Notes under the pieces: generated by a model
Seen by the model: only the letters and a program-made list of their open reading frames with translations
Databases searched by the model: none
What the model was told of the DNA's origin: nothing
Part shown: positions 1-8,714 of the stretch, piece by piece
Layout: every line of letters starts with the position of its first letter
Numbering within the stretch: position 1 is the stretch's first letter
Position numbers and translations under genes: made by a program
Source of the DNA: CALMEC01 sp963706315
Lineage (GTDB): Bacteria; Actinomycetota; Thermoleophilia; Miltoncostaeales; Miltoncostaeaceae
DNA: 64,000 nucleotides
NCBI GenBank assembly: GCA_963706315.1
Contig: CAVPMA010000005.1
Span: 62,001 to 126,000 of the forward strand
Direction of reading: 5' to 3'

Positions 1-1227
1 CACGCGGAGCTCGCGTCCGCCGGACGCACGGATGACGGAACCGTGAGGCTGCTGTTCTCGGCGCCGATCGAGTCGGCCTTCGCCCACGTCGTGGCGACCA
101 CGCCGGACGGCGCGGAGCCGTCGCAGACGCGTCGGGATCCGGACGACGATCACGCCCTGCTCGCGGACGTGCCCGCCGCGGCCATCGCCCTCGAGTGGCG
201 GGTCCTGTCGCGCGACGGGCACGTGACGTCGGGCACCTCGCCGCTCGCGAGCTCCGCGACCGTCACGCCCGTCGGCCAGTCGGACGGAGCTCGTGGCGAC
301 GGGCCGGCGATGATCGCGGGACGCGCCCTGCTGTTCGCTGGCCTCCTGGGCCTCATCGGCATGCTGGCCTTTCGATTCGCCGTCGTCGGGCCCGCGTGGC
401 GGTCGGGCGGCCCGCGTCCTCCGGGCGCGGGAGACCCCGAGCCCTGGCGGCGGGCGACCGGGGAGTCGATCCGGTCGGCGATGCCGGTCTGGTGGCGCGT
501 CTGGTGGGTGCTCGTGGCGCTCGCCGCGGCGGGTCTCGTAGTAAGCCTCATCGCCCTGATGCGGCTGCTCGATGCCGGCCCGGGGGACCTGGGGACCCTG
601 CTGGCCGACACGCGGTGGGGAGCGGCCTGGATCATCCAGGCCGTCGGCGTACTGGCTGCTGCCTGCCTCGCCGCCGCGCTGCTCGCGCGCCGCGATCCGG
701 CCCTGGCGCCGTCGCCCGCGACCGCGTGGGGGGTGGCGATCGGCGTTCCGCTCGCCGCCGCCGGCATCGCGATCTCGTGGAGTGGGCACGCCGCCTCGGG
801 CACCGACGCGAATCTCGGCACCGCCATCGACGCGGTTCACCTGCTCGGAAGCGGACTCTGGCTCGGCGGGCTGGCGGCCCTCCTCGCGATCGTGCCGCTC
901 GCGAGGCGCAAGCTCGACGAGCCGTCCGGGCTGCGTTTGAGCGCCGCGATCGTGGTGCGGTTCTCCGGTGTCGCGATCGCCTGCGTCGGCGTGCTGGTCG
1001 TGACCGGCGTGTACCGGGCACTCGCGGAGCTCCGGTCCTTCTCGGACTTCATCGACACCGGGTACGGTCAGGCCCTCCTCGTCAAGCTCGCGATCTTCGC
1101 GGTGCTCCTGATCGGCGGGGCGTACAACCGGCTGGTGCTCCACCCCCGCCTCGAGCGAGCCGCACTGGGACTCCGGGTCGACGATGGGGGAGCGGCGGAG
1201 CAGGCTCCGGATCAGCGTCGCGGCTGA
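1..1227 (+). CDS. CopC-CopD copper resistance fusion protein (5' end outside window)
   Basis: The reading frame is already open at base 1, beginning with His-Ala-Glu, so the signal peptide lies upstream; a GTG at 43 is internal. Residues 1 to about 95 are a periplasmic CopC-like beta domain, ending in the typical DGHVTSG motif. After about residue 110 come seven or eight membrane helices of the CopD family, with AIDAVHLLGSGLWLGG and SGVYRALAELRS as hallmark segments. CopC binds copper outside the membrane and CopD is thought to move it into the cytoplasm. The protein ends abruptly with a hydrophilic tail instead of the usual last helix; that helix is encoded in the next frame (see 1184-1291). 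The family call is secure; metal specificity is inferred. Confidence 0.88.
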   Translation, partial: HAELASAGRTDDGTVRLLFSAPIESAFAHVVATTPDGAEPSQTRRDPDDDHALLADVPAAAIALEWRVLSRDGHVTSGTSPLASSATVTPVGQSDGARGDGPAMIAGRALLFAGLLGLIGMLAFRFAVVGPAWRSGGPRPPGAGDPEPWRRATGESIRSAMPVWWRVWWVLVALAAAGLVVSLIALMRLLDAGPGDLGTLLADTRWGAAWIIQAVGVLAAACLAAALLARRDPALAPSPATAWGVAIGVPLAAAGIAISWSGHAASGTDANLGTAIDAVHLLGSGLWLGGLAALLAIVPLARRKLDEPSGLRLSAAIVVRFSGVAIACVGVLVVTGVYRALAELRSFSDFIDTGYGQALLVKLAIFAVLLIGGAYNRLVLHPRLERAALGLRVDDGGAAEQAPDQRRG

Positions 1228-1291
1228 GATCGCTGTGGCCTGCGCGGTCATCGTCGCAGTCGCCGTCCTGGTCAGCCTTCCTCCGCCGTAG
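1184..1291 (+). other. Displaced last transmembrane helix of CopD (frameshift)
   Basis: In the +1 frame relative to the CopC-CopD gene, this stretch encodes RLRISVAAEIAVACAVIVA and then AVLVSLPPP, ending at TAG 1289-1291. That is the usual C-terminal helix and ending of CopD proteins. Removing one G from the run of five at 1186-1190 joins it in frame to the upstream protein. Either the sequence has a one-base insertion error at the homopolymer, or the gene carries a real or programmed frameshift. It is not a likely independent gene: the nearest ATG (1184) has no ribosome binding site. Confidence 0.7.
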
Positions 1292-1594
1292 CCGCGGCGC
1301 GCTCGTCGTCCTCTGGCGCTCGCCGGGCTGCCCGCTCGAGGACCTCGTGCGCCCAGCTGGCGCCCCAGCCACATCACGCGTTCCGCGCGCGATGCGGCCA
1401 ATCGGTCGGCGATCGCCGTCGAAGACCGCGACTTGGAACGCGGCGTGCATCGGCATGCAACGATGCCGCCACGTTGCGGTGGGTCGTGAAGCGGCTCATT
1501 TGCAGGGGCATTCCTGCGGGGGAGGGGGTGCCTGGAATGGGGGGGAGGCCCAGCCGAAATCGAGGGACCCGGGGGAGTGCGGGGAGGTCTTCAC
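1292..1594 (+). other. Intergenic leader of the LysM transglycosylase gene, G-rich at its 3' end
   Basis: No gene was recognised here. From about 1500 the plus strand carries several runs of four to seven G before the ribosome binding site GGGGAGG (1581-1587). Genes for LysM and resuscitation-type wall hydrolases in Actinomycetota are often preceded by a c-di-AMP (ydaO) riboswitch, but its conserved GGGUGAAU and GGGACA blocks are absent. The long leader suggests regulated expression, with no identified element. Confidence 0.4.
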
Positions 1595-2674
1595 ATGGCC
1601 CTCCCGGTGCCGAACACTGCGGCGATGCTCCGAGGTCCCGCACCCCGAACAGCCGCCGTCATCGTGGTCGCGATCCTGGGATTTCTCGGGATCGCGACGA
1701 CGGCCCTTGGGGCCCTGCGGGTCGTTGTCCAGCCCGGTGAGACCCTGAGCGGCATCGCCGCCCGCCATGGGGTGAGCGTCGCGGCGATCGCGGGGCACAA
1801 CGGCATCCGTGACGCCAACCATGTCGCGGCCGGACGAGTGCTTGAGATTCCCGGCGGCCTTCGTGGCGGCGGCTCCCCGACTGACGGGGGCGCCACGTAC
1901 ACGGTCCGTCCGGGCGACACCCTCAGCGGCATCGCGTCGCGGTTCGGCCTCAGCGTGGGCATGCTGGTTCGCCTGAACGGCTTGAGCAGCGCACATCTGG
2001 TCATCGCCGGGAGCACGCTGCGTCTTGGCGGCGGGTCGGCCCCGTCGGCCGGTTCGGCGGCGACGGGGGGAGCGACGTACACGGTGCAGCCCGGCGACAG
2101 CCTCGGCGCGATCGCCGCCCGCTTTGGCACATCCACTTCGGCGCTTGTGAGCGCCAACGGCCTGGCCAATCCCAACGTCATCGTGGCGGGCGCCCGGCTG
2201 CGCGTCCCGGGCGCATCCGCCGCACCGAGCCAGGGTCCGCTCACACCCGTGACCGCGGCGACGAACGGATGGGGCAACCATCCCTCACGCGCGACGATCG
2301 CCGGGCTCATCGCGACGCACTCGGCCCGCTACGGCGTGGATCCCGCGCTCGTTCGCGCGGTGGCCTGGCAGGAGAGCGGCTGGTGGCAGGGATCGCGCTC
2401 GAGCTCGGGTGCGATCGGCGTGATGCAGCTCATGCCCGGAACCGCGGCCTGGCTCGGCCCGTCCCTCGTCGGCCGCCGGCTCGACCCGTACGACGCATCC
2501 GACAACATCGAGGGCGGCACCGCCTACCTCGGGTATCTCGTTCGCGCCACGGGCTCCAGGCGCCTGGCGATTGCGTCGTACTACCAGGGCATGGGGTCCG
2601 TCTCGACTCGGGGTCTGCTCCCGGAGACGGAGGCCTACCTGACGTCCGTGGCCTCGTTCATCGGGCGCGTGTAG
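1595..2674 (+). CDS. Secreted LysM-repeat lytic transglycosylase (SLT domain)
   Basis: The start chosen is ATG 1595, 7 nt after a strong GGGGAGG; a GTG at 1577 lacks a site. A hydrophobic segment at residues 19-40 acts as signal peptide or anchor. Three LysM modules follow (starting around residues 41, 101 and 161, with VQPGETLSGIAARHG, YTVRPGDTLSGIASRFG and YTVQPGDSLGAIAARFG), which bind peptidoglycan. The last ~130 residues are a Slt-type catalytic domain with the Glu in AWQESGWWQ and the GAIGVMQLMPGTAAWL motif. It should cleave the MurNAc-GlcNAc bond outside the cell. Its 3' end overlaps the convergent membrane-protein gene by 40 nt. Confidence 0.9.
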   Translation: MALPVPNTAAMLRGPAPRTAAVIVVAILGFLGIATTALGALRVVVQPGETLSGIAARHGVSVAAIAGHNGIRDANHVAAGRVLEIPGGLRGGGSPTDGGATYTVRPGDTLSGIASRFGLSVGMLVRLNGLSSAHLVIAGSTLRLGGGSAPSAGSAATGGATYTVQPGDSLGAIAARFGTSTSALVSANGLANPNVIVAGARLRVPGASAAPSQGPLTPVTAATNGWGNHPSRATIAGLIATHSARYGVDPALVRAVAWQESGWWQGSRSSSGAIGVMQLMPGTAAWLGPSLVGRRLDPYDASDNIEGGTAYLGYLVRATGSRRLAIASYYQGMGSVSTRGLLPETEAYLTSVASFIGRV

Positions 2675-3150
2675 ACGGTTCGCTGCCCGCCGGTGAACGG
2701 CGAGGCAGGAACATCCCGGAGAAGCTCCTCGGAATTGGCGCCCTGGTAGTTGCGGGCCCACCCGAGCAGCCACAGCTCGCCGGCTCCGATCCCCGCGGGG
2801 ACGCCCGCCAGGACGGCCGCGCCCTCAGGGGCCACGCCGATCACCACGGCGAGCAAGAGCGCCACCGGGGCGAGCCCCACGAGCACCCTGCGCCGAGTCG
2901 CGGCGGGCGGCTCGATGGAAAACTCCCCGGGCGGTGTCGTCGCTCGCGGCGCCTCCCGGCGCAGGCGGCTCGCCGGCCCGAATCCGCCCCAGATGACCGC
3001 GAGTACGATGTTCACGATCGCGAACAGCACCACCGCCCGGCCGGGATGATCGGCGCGGATCGCCGCGACCAGGAGACCCACGTCGCCGATCGCGAGGTTT
3101 GCGATCGCGTTGGTGCGGAGGTCGTCGACGACCCGTACCAGCTGCTGCAC
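2635..3150 (-). CDS. Hypothetical integral membrane protein
   Basis: The 171-residue protein has at least three hydrophobic segments, among them AVVLFAIVNIVLAVIWGGFG around residues 40-58 and VLVGLAPVALLLAVVIGVAP around 89-108. A proline- and arginine-rich loop sits between them. No family was recognised. The start is a GTG at 3150 with only a weak purine-rich site, so the N-terminus is uncertain. It runs convergent with the LysM gene, overlapping its last 40 nt. Hydrophobicity and codon use support a real gene; function is unknown. Confidence 0.6.
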   Translation of the reverse strand: MQQLVRVVDDLRTNAIANLAIGDVGLLVAAIRADHPGRAVVLFAIVNIVLAVIWGGFGPASRLRREAPRATTPPGEFSIEPPAATRRRVLVGLAPVALLLAVVIGVAPEGAAVLAGVPAGIGAGELWLLGWARNYQGANSEELLRDVPASPFTGGQRTVYTRPMNEATDVR

Positions 3151-3238
3151 CCCTTCGCTCGGCGTCAGCGGGCGGTTGGGAGGACGATGGGCCGCGGCGT
3201 GTTCACCGGCGCGACGCGAAGGGGCTCGGGCACCGCAC

Positions 3239-3244
3239 TAGGAT
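3239..3244 (+). promoter_or_regulatory. -10 box (TAGGAT) of the LLM oxidoreductase gene, leaderless
   Basis: TAGGAT lies 10 nt before ATG 3255, and no Shine-Dalgarno sequence intervenes. Transcription would begin a few bases before the start codon. This matches the arrangement seen at a dozen other genes in the window. Confidence 0.5.
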
Positions 3245-3254
3245 ACCCACGCGC

Positions 3255-4277
3255 ATGCTGCCGATTCCCGTCGACGCCGAGCTGGTCGCCGCCCACGCCG
3301 CCGAACTCGGGCCGCTGGCACGTGAGGCCGAGGCTGCGGGCTTCGCTCGGGTCTGGGCGCCCGAGCTCTACCGGTCGGCGACGATTCCACTCGCCGCGGC
3401 GGCCGCGATCACCGAGCGAATCGAGATCGCGACCGGGATCGCCCTCGCGTTCACCCGCAGTCCGTTCGTGCTGGCGCTCGAGGCGCTCGACCTCGACGAG
3501 CTCTCCGGCGGCCGGATGGTCGTCGGACTCGGGGCAGGCGTTCGCCGCCTGAACGAGCGCTGGCACGCGGTCGCCGCCTACGACCCTCCGGTTCCCCGGA
3601 TGCGCGACCACATCGCCGCGTTTCGCGAGATCGTCGCGGCGCTCGCGGCAGGGCGCGACGCGCGGTCGGAGGGCCGGTACGTCGACATCCACGTCGCGGG
3701 GTACCGGCGCCCGGTGACCGCCACGCGCGACCGCATCCCTGTATGGCTAGCGGCGGTGATGCCGGGGATGGCCCGCCTGGCCGGCGAGGTCGCCGACGGG
3801 TTCCTGGACCATCCCATCACCACGCCCGAATGGCTCGCCGAGCGGCTGATCCCGCCGATCCGCGCGGGCGCGGAGTCCGCCGGCCGGCCGACGCCCCCGA
3901 TCGCGGGCGGGCTCGTCGTCGCCGCGAGCCCGGACGATCCGGCCGCCGCCCGGCGCGCCGCCGCCTGCACGGTCGGCTTCTACGCGACCGTCAAGACCTA
4001 CGAGCCGCTCTTCCAGAGTCACGGGTTCGACGCCCGGCTCGCCGGGATCCGCAGAGCCTTCATGGAGGGCGGCGACGAACGGCTCGCCGAGGCGGTCGGC
4101 GACGAGATGACCGATCGCTTCGCGGCCGCAGGGACGCCGCAGCAGGTTCGGGCTCGCGCGGAGGCCTTCGTCGGCGTGGTCGACCGGCTGTGGCTCACCC
4201 CGCCGCATCACCTCCAGACACCCGACGACGCCGCGCGATGGCAGCGAGGGATCCTGGACACCTTCCGCCGCTCGTGA
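3255..4277 (+). CDS. LLM-class (probably F420-dependent) oxidoreductase
   Basis: This 340-residue protein has the TIM-barrel layout of the bacterial luciferase-like monooxygenase superfamily: PLAREAEAAGFARVWAPE near the start, AAAITERIEIATGIALAFTRSP, then LDELSGGRMVVGLGAG. In Actinomycetota such proteins usually use cofactor F420; the substrate cannot be told from sequence. The chosen start, MLPIPVDAELV, directly precedes the conserved barrel and follows a -10 box at leaderless distance. The frame is open further upstream, but that stretch is low-complexity and arginine-rich. The stop overlaps the ligD start by 4 nt (GTGA), so the two are probably co-translated. Confidence 0.85.
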   Translation: MLPIPVDAELVAAHAAELGPLAREAEAAGFARVWAPELYRSATIPLAAAAAITERIEIATGIALAFTRSPFVLALEALDLDELSGGRMVVGLGAGVRRLNERWHAVAAYDPPVPRMRDHIAAFREIVAALAAGRDARSEGRYVDIHVAGYRRPVTATRDRIPVWLAAVMPGMARLAGEVADGFLDHPITTPEWLAERLIPPIRAGAESAGRPTPPIAGGLVVAASPDDPAAARRAAACTVGFYATVKTYEPLFQSHGFDARLAGIRRAFMEGGDERLAEAVGDEMTDRFAAAGTPQQVRARAEAFVGVVDRLWLTPPHHLQTPDDAARWQRGILDTFRRS

Positions 4278-6589
4278 GCGAAGCGCTCGACGAGTACCGC
4301 CGGCGGCGGGACTTCGCGAAGACGCCCGAACCCGCGCCCGGCGCCGGGACGCCGGTGGAGGCGTCGCGGTTCGTCATCCAGCGCCACGACGCGCGGGCGC
4401 TGCACTTCGACCTTCGGCTCGAACTCGACGGCGCGCTCGCGTCCTGGGCGGTCCCGAAGGGCGTGCCGCTCCGGGCCGGCGCGAAGCGCCTCGCGGTTCG
4501 CACGGAGGATCATCCGCTGGAGTACCTCGACTTCTCCGCAGTCATCCCCGCCGGTCAGTACGGGGCGGGCCGGATGACGATCTGGGACCGCGGCACCTTC
4601 GAGCCGCTGCTCGTCGAGGAGTCCGAGATGAAGCTCGTACTGTCCGGATCGGTCCTGAAGGGCGAGTACCACCTCGTGCGCACGGCGGACCGGGGAGGAA
4701 AGCAGGAGTGGCTGCTGTTCCGCTCGGCGAAGGGGCCGGCGGGACCACCGGATCCCCTGCCGCGGTTCCGCGAGCTGCGACCGATGATGGCGACCACGTG
4801 GACATCGGCATTCGACGACCCGAACTGGGCCTTCGAGATCAAGTGGGACGGCTACCGGGCGCTGGCATTCGTCGGGCCTGACGGCACCGAGCTGCGAAGC
4901 CGCTCCGGCCGCGACATGACCGGCTCATATCCGATCCTCGCCGACCTGCGGCGGGCGATCCTCGCCCAGGAGGCCGTGGTCGACGGCGAGATCGTCGTGC
5001 TCGACGACACCGGGCGGGCGGTGTTCCAGGACCTCCAAACCGGTCGCGGCACGGTGACCTTCGTCGCGTTCGACCTGCTCTACGCCGATGGCGAGTGGCT
5101 CCTCGACGAGCCCTGGGGCGAGCGGCGCGGGCGCCTGGAGGCCCTCCTCACCCCCGAGGGAGCGCCGAAGGTGATCTGCCCGGACGTGGTGACCCGGACG
5201 GGGAAGGCCCTCTTCGGCGCGATCGCCAAACGCGGGGCCGAGGGCATCGTGGCGAAGCGGATCGACAGCGCATATCAGCCGGGCCGGCGTGGCCGGTCGT
5301 GGCGAAAGATCAAGGTGCGGCACGAGGTCGAGGGGCTGATCGGCGGCTACGTGGAGGGCGAAGGCTCGCGTCGCGGCGGCATCGCCGCCCTGCTGGTCGG
5401 CCAGGAGAGCGGCGGCGAGCTCGTCTTCGTCGGGCGGGTTGGATCGGGCTTCACCGATGCCGCATCGCGAGAGCTACGCCGCCGGCTCGATCGGCTCGTC
5501 ATCGACGAGTCGCCCTTCGCGAACCCGCCCGCGGACACGGGAGCGGCTCGCTGGGTGCGCCCGGAGCTCGCCTGCCGCGCCGCCTACTCCGAGTGGACCG
5601 CCGACGGGCTGATGCGCGCGCCGGTGTTCCTCGGCCTCGTCGAGCACGAGCCGCCCGAGCGTCCGCCTCCGATCCTGGACACGTCCCGCGGTGAGCTGCG
5701 CGTTCGCGACGACGGCCGTGAGGCGCGCCTGACGAACCTGGACAAGGTCTTCTGGCCGTCGGAGGGCATCACCAAGGGCGACCTTCTCGACCACTACGCC
5801 CGCATGGCGCCGGTGCTCACGCCACACCTGGCGGGCCGGCCGATGGTGCTGAAGCGCTACCCGAACGGATGGAACGAGCCGCATTTCTTCCAGCACCAGA
5901 TCCCCGAGACCGCGCCCGAGTGGATCGAGCGTGCGGTGCTTCGCAAGGGCGAGGAGGAGATCACCTACGTCGTCGTCGACGACGCGCTGGCACTGCTGTG
6001 GGTGGTCAACCTCGGCTGCATCGATCTCAACCCGTGGCATGCGCACGCCGCGACTCCCACCGACGCGGACTACGTCCTGTTCGATCTCGATCCCGCTGAG
6101 GGCCTCCCATTCGACGCCGTCATCGAGACGGCGCTGCTCATCCGCGCCGAGCTCGAGGAGGCCGGGCTGCGCGGCTACGCCAAGACATCCGGCTCCCGCG
6201 GCATCCACGTGCTGGTCCCGACGCTGCCCGTGCCGCACGAGTCCGCGCGCCTGTTCGCTCAAGTCGTGGCGCGACGGATCGTCGCCCGCAGGCGCGACCT
6301 CGCCACCGTCGAGACCGTGATCGCCCGCCGCGGGCGTCGCGTGTATATCGACGCGAACCAGAACGGCTACGGCAAGACGATCGCGAGCGCCTACTCCGTC
6401 AGGCCGGTGCCGGGAGCCACCGTCTCGACGCCGCTGCACTGGGAGGAGGTCGCGGCGGGCTTCGACCCGACGCGGTTGACGATCGGCGCGGTCGCCGCAC
6501 GCGTCGCGGCCGAAGGCGACCTGTTCGCCTCCGTCATCACGGACCGCCAGGATCTCGGTGCAGCGGTCGAGCGGTTGGGCTCGGCATGA
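4274..6589 (+). CDS. ligD: Multifunctional ATP-dependent DNA ligase LigD (PE-LIG-POL order)
   Basis: This 771-residue protein carries all three LigD modules of bacterial non-homologous end joining. A 3'-phosphoesterase comes first (RFVIQRHDARALHFDLRLEL, residues ~35-55). The ATP-dependent ligase follows, with nucleophile K190 in FEIKWDGYR. The primase/polymerase domain is last, with LTNLDKVFWP, the metal-binding DLDP, KTSGSRGIHVLVP and SAYSVRPVPG. The order is that of Pseudomonas LigD; the mycobacterial protein is POL-PE-LIG. Start GTG 4274 overlaps the upstream stop. No ku gene lies in the window, although LigD normally works with Ku. It overlaps the lipoprotein gene by 4 nt. Confidence 0.95.
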   Translation: MSEALDEYRRRRDFAKTPEPAPGAGTPVEASRFVIQRHDARALHFDLRLELDGALASWAVPKGVPLRAGAKRLAVRTEDHPLEYLDFSAVIPAGQYGAGRMTIWDRGTFEPLLVEESEMKLVLSGSVLKGEYHLVRTADRGGKQEWLLFRSAKGPAGPPDPLPRFRELRPMMATTWTSAFDDPNWAFEIKWDGYRALAFVGPDGTELRSRSGRDMTGSYPILADLRRAILAQEAVVDGEIVVLDDTGRAVFQDLQTGRGTVTFVAFDLLYADGEWLLDEPWGERRGRLEALLTPEGAPKVICPDVVTRTGKALFGAIAKRGAEGIVAKRIDSAYQPGRRGRSWRKIKVRHEVEGLIGGYVEGEGSRRGGIAALLVGQESGGELVFVGRVGSGFTDAASRELRRRLDRLVIDESPFANPPADTGAARWVRPELACRAAYSEWTADGLMRAPVFLGLVEHEPPERPPPILDTSRGELRVRDDGREARLTNLDKVFWPSEGITKGDLLDHYARMAPVLTPHLAGRPMVLKRYPNGWNEPHFFQHQIPETAPEWIERAVLRKGEEEITYVVVDDALALLWVVNLGCIDLNPWHAHAATPTDADYVLFDLDPAEGLPFDAVIETALLIRAELEEAGLRGYAKTSGSRGIHVLVPTLPVPHESARLFAQVVARRIVARRRDLATVETVIARRGRRVYIDANQNGYGKTIASAYSVRPVPGATVSTPLHWEEVAAGFDPTRLTIGAVAARVAAEGDLFASVITDRQDLGAAVERLGSA

Positions 6590-7086
6590 GGCGCCGCGTC
6601 GCCGCCTGCGGGCTGCTCCTCGCGCTCGCTGTCGCCGGGTGCGGCAAGGAGTCCGCCGCGCCGCCTCCGGCCTCGAAGGCCACGGGGCTCTTCGCCGGCT
6701 CCGACGGCGCCGGGACGGGCCTCAGCGTGGACTTCGTCGGGTACGACGCGACGAAGCGCGCCATCCAGGCCGCGCTCGGAGCGGACCGGTACAAGTGGTC
6801 GGTCGGCATCGTCTCGGTCGTCAACCGCACGCACGATCTGCTGCCCGTGCCGGTGCTGTTGGTGACCGTGCCGGACGGCCGTCAGGTTACGCTGGAGCGC
6901 GCCCGGCGGATCCGGCGTGGCGACGCGGTCGTCCCTCTCGAGGATCCGGGACCGTACGTCCCGGTGGAGGGCGCGCTCACCACCTACGTGCTGTTTCCCG
7001 GCCGGACAGACGAGATCAGACGAGTCCGGATGCGGGTCGGCGACCGGCTTCCGGTGGAGCTCAGGGCCGAGGAGCCGACGCGGTAG
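6586..7086 (+). CDS. Putative lipoprotein of unknown function
   Basis: The 166-residue product begins with a lipoprotein signal peptide, ending in the lipobox LAVAGC with the modified Cys near residue 20. A proline/alanine linker follows, then a probably beta-rich domain (VGIVSVVNRTHDLLPVPVLL, TYVLFPGRTDEIRRVRMRVG). No family was recognised. ATG 6586 overlaps the ligD stop (ATGA), so it belongs to the LLM-ligD transcript. Its 3' end overlaps the convergent epimerase gene by 26 nt. A link to DNA repair is not implied; coupling may simply reflect a compact genome. Confidence 0.75.
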   Translation: MRRRVAACGLLLALAVAGCGKESAAPPPASKATGLFAGSDGAGTGLSVDFVGYDATKRAIQAALGADRYKWSVGIVSVVNRTHDLLPVPVLLVTVPDGRQVTLERARRIRRGDAVVPLEDPGPYVPVEGALTTYVLFPGRTDEIRRVRMRVGDRLPVELRAEEPTR

Positions 7087-8095
7087 CGGCGATCCCCGGC
7101 AGCGGCCGCGTGATGAAGCCGTGCCCCTGGTACCAGTCGAGCGTGCGGCGGAGGGTCTCCTCGATCGGCGTGTACCGCAGCCCGAGCTCCCGCGTCGCCC
7201 GGCTGCCGTCGTAGGCGTGGCCGTGCAGCAGCGTCCGCATCATCTCCCGGCAGAACGGGGCACGGCGGCGGCGCAACCGGCCGACCGCGCCGATCACGGT
7301 CGCCGTTGCCATCGCCGCGGACGGCGGCAGGATCCGCGGGGCGGCATCGATGCCCGCGACGCGGCCCATGATCGCGATCGCCTCCCGCACCGTCAGCGTC
7401 GCGCCCGACAGCAGGTAGCGCTCCCCGGGGACTCCCGCGCGTTCGGCGAGCAGATGCCCCTCGGCGCAGTCGGCGATGTCGACGACGCTCATCCGCGAGT
7501 CGATCAGCGCCTTGAGCGTGCCGTTGAGATATCCGAGCAGGAGCTTGGCGGTGCCGCGGGTCCGCCCGGGGCCCTGCACCGACGACGGGTTGACGCTGAC
7601 GAGCTCCACACCGCCGTCGCGGGCGGTCGCGAACGCGGCCCGCTCGGCCTCCCATTTCGATCGCTCATAGCTCGAGAGGAAGGTCCCCCGATGGGGCGTG
7701 TCCTCCCGACCGATTACGCCCCGGGGCTCGCCGATCGTGGCGGCGGACGAGGTGTAGACCACGCGCCGCACCCCGGCGGTCGCCGCCGCCCGCACGACGT
7801 TCACGCTGCCGTCGACGTTCATGCGGTCGAGCTCGGAGGGATCGGGGAGGCAGAACGCGTTGAGTCCCGCGAGGTGGTAGACCACGGCGCAGCCCGACAC
7901 CGCGTCGCGAAGGGTGTCCGGGCGGAGAATGTCGCCGACCACCGTTTCCGCGCCGAGCTCGCGCAGGCGGGCCGCGCCGGCGTCCGAGCGGGTGAGCGCG
8001 CGCACCCGCCGCCCCTCGGCGACCAGGCGCTCGAGGACCGCGCCGCCGACGAAGCCCGTCGCGCCGGTGACGAGCACCGGCCCGGGTTCAGGCAT
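7061..8095 (-). CDS. NAD(P)-dependent extended SDR epimerase/dehydratase
   Basis: This 344-residue protein has the N-terminal Rossmann motif VTGATGFVGGAV, the substrate-site serines in YTSSAATIG, and the catalytic YxxxK in SSYERSKWEAERA. These define the extended short-chain dehydrogenase family (dihydroflavonol reductase, nucleotide-sugar epimerase and HpnA-like branches). The substrate is unknown. It is the last gene of the reverse-strand pgsA-plsY operon, overlapping plsY by 8 nt, so a role in envelope lipid or sugar chemistry is plausible but inferred. Confidence 0.85.
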   Translation of the reverse strand: MPEPGPVLVTGATGFVGGAVLERLVAEGRRVRALTRSDAGAARLRELGAETVVGDILRPDTLRDAVSGCAVVYHLAGLNAFCLPDPSELDRMNVDGSVNVVRAAATAGVRRVVYTSSAATIGEPRGVIGREDTPHRGTFLSSYERSKWEAERAAFATARDGGVELVSVNPSSVQGPGRTRGTAKLLLGYLNGTLKALIDSRMSVVDIADCAEGHLLAERAGVPGERYLLSGATLTVREAIAIMGRVAGIDAAPRILPPSAAMATATVIGAVGRLRRRRAPFCREMMRTLLHGHAYDGSRATRELGLRYTPIEETLRRTLDWYQGHGFITRPLPGIAATASAPRP

Positions 8096-8714
8096 GCGGT
8101 TCTGGAGGAGGTGGCCCGGCCGGTCGGCCGGGCCGGCGCAGATCGATGCGCGGCTCCTTCCCGGCGAGCAGGCGCCTGATGTTCGCGCGATGGCGCACGA
8201 TCACGAGCAGCGACATGGCTCCGGCGAGCACGAGGTACCCACCCGACGCGCCGAGCGCCGCGGCCAGCGGAGTGAACGCGGCCGCGGTGACGACGCTCGC
8301 CAGCGAGGTGATGCGGGTGATCAGGACGAGCGCGAGCCACAACGGCACGAGCAGCGCACTCGCGAGCGGGAACAGGCCGATCATCACGCCCGCGCCGGCC
8401 GCCACGCCCTTCCCGCCGCGAAAGCGCAGCCAGACCGGGAAGATTGCGCCCAGCATCACCGCCGCGCCGACGAAGATCGGCCATGGATCGTCGGTCACGG
8501 CTCGCGCGATGAGCACTGCCGCGGTGCCCTTGCCGATGTCGCACGCCGCCACGGCGATGCCCCACGACCGCCCGAGGTTGCGGAAGACGTTCGCCGCGCC
8601 GACGTTGCCGCTGCCGACGGTGCGGATGTCGACGCCCTTGAGACGGCCGGCGAGGTACCCGAAGGGGATCGAGCCGAGCAGGTACCCGACGACGAGCGCG
8701 AAGGCCTCGTTCAC
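8088..8714 (-). CDS. plsY: Acyl-phosphate:glycerol-3-phosphate acyltransferase PlsY
   Basis: This 208-residue polytopic membrane protein carries the three PlsY signatures: LLGSIPFGYL near the N-terminus, GSGNVGAANVFRNLG, and FRGGKGVAAGAG. PlsY transfers the acyl group from acyl-phosphate to glycerol-3-phosphate, the first step of phospholipid synthesis. The arginine- and proline-rich C-terminal tail is longer than usual. GTG 8714 overlaps the pgsA stop by 4 nt, which fits translational coupling of two phospholipid genes. Confidence 0.95.
   Translation of the reverse strand: MNEAFALVVGYLLGSIPFGYLAGRLKGVDIRTVGSGNVGAANVFRNLGRSWGIAVAACDIGKGTAAVLIARAVTDDPWPIFVGAAVMLGAIFPVWLRFRGGKGVAAGAGVMIGLFPLASALLVPLWLALVLITRITSLASVVTAAAFTPLAAALGASGGYLVLAGAMSLLVIVRHRANIRRLLAGKEPRIDLRRPGRPAGPPPPEPHA

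Noticed and set aside
43..45. GTG 43 as the start of the copper protein
   Set aside because: The frame is open to base 1 and the residues before it belong to the CopC domain, so the gene begins outside the window.
1500..1590. G-quadruplex in the G-rich leader
   Set aside because: Several G runs exist, but in a genome of this GC content that alone is weak evidence.
1440..1594. Possible c-di-AMP (ydaO) riboswitch before the LysM gene
   Set aside because: The context fits and the region is G-rich, but the conserved blocks of that riboswitch could not be found.
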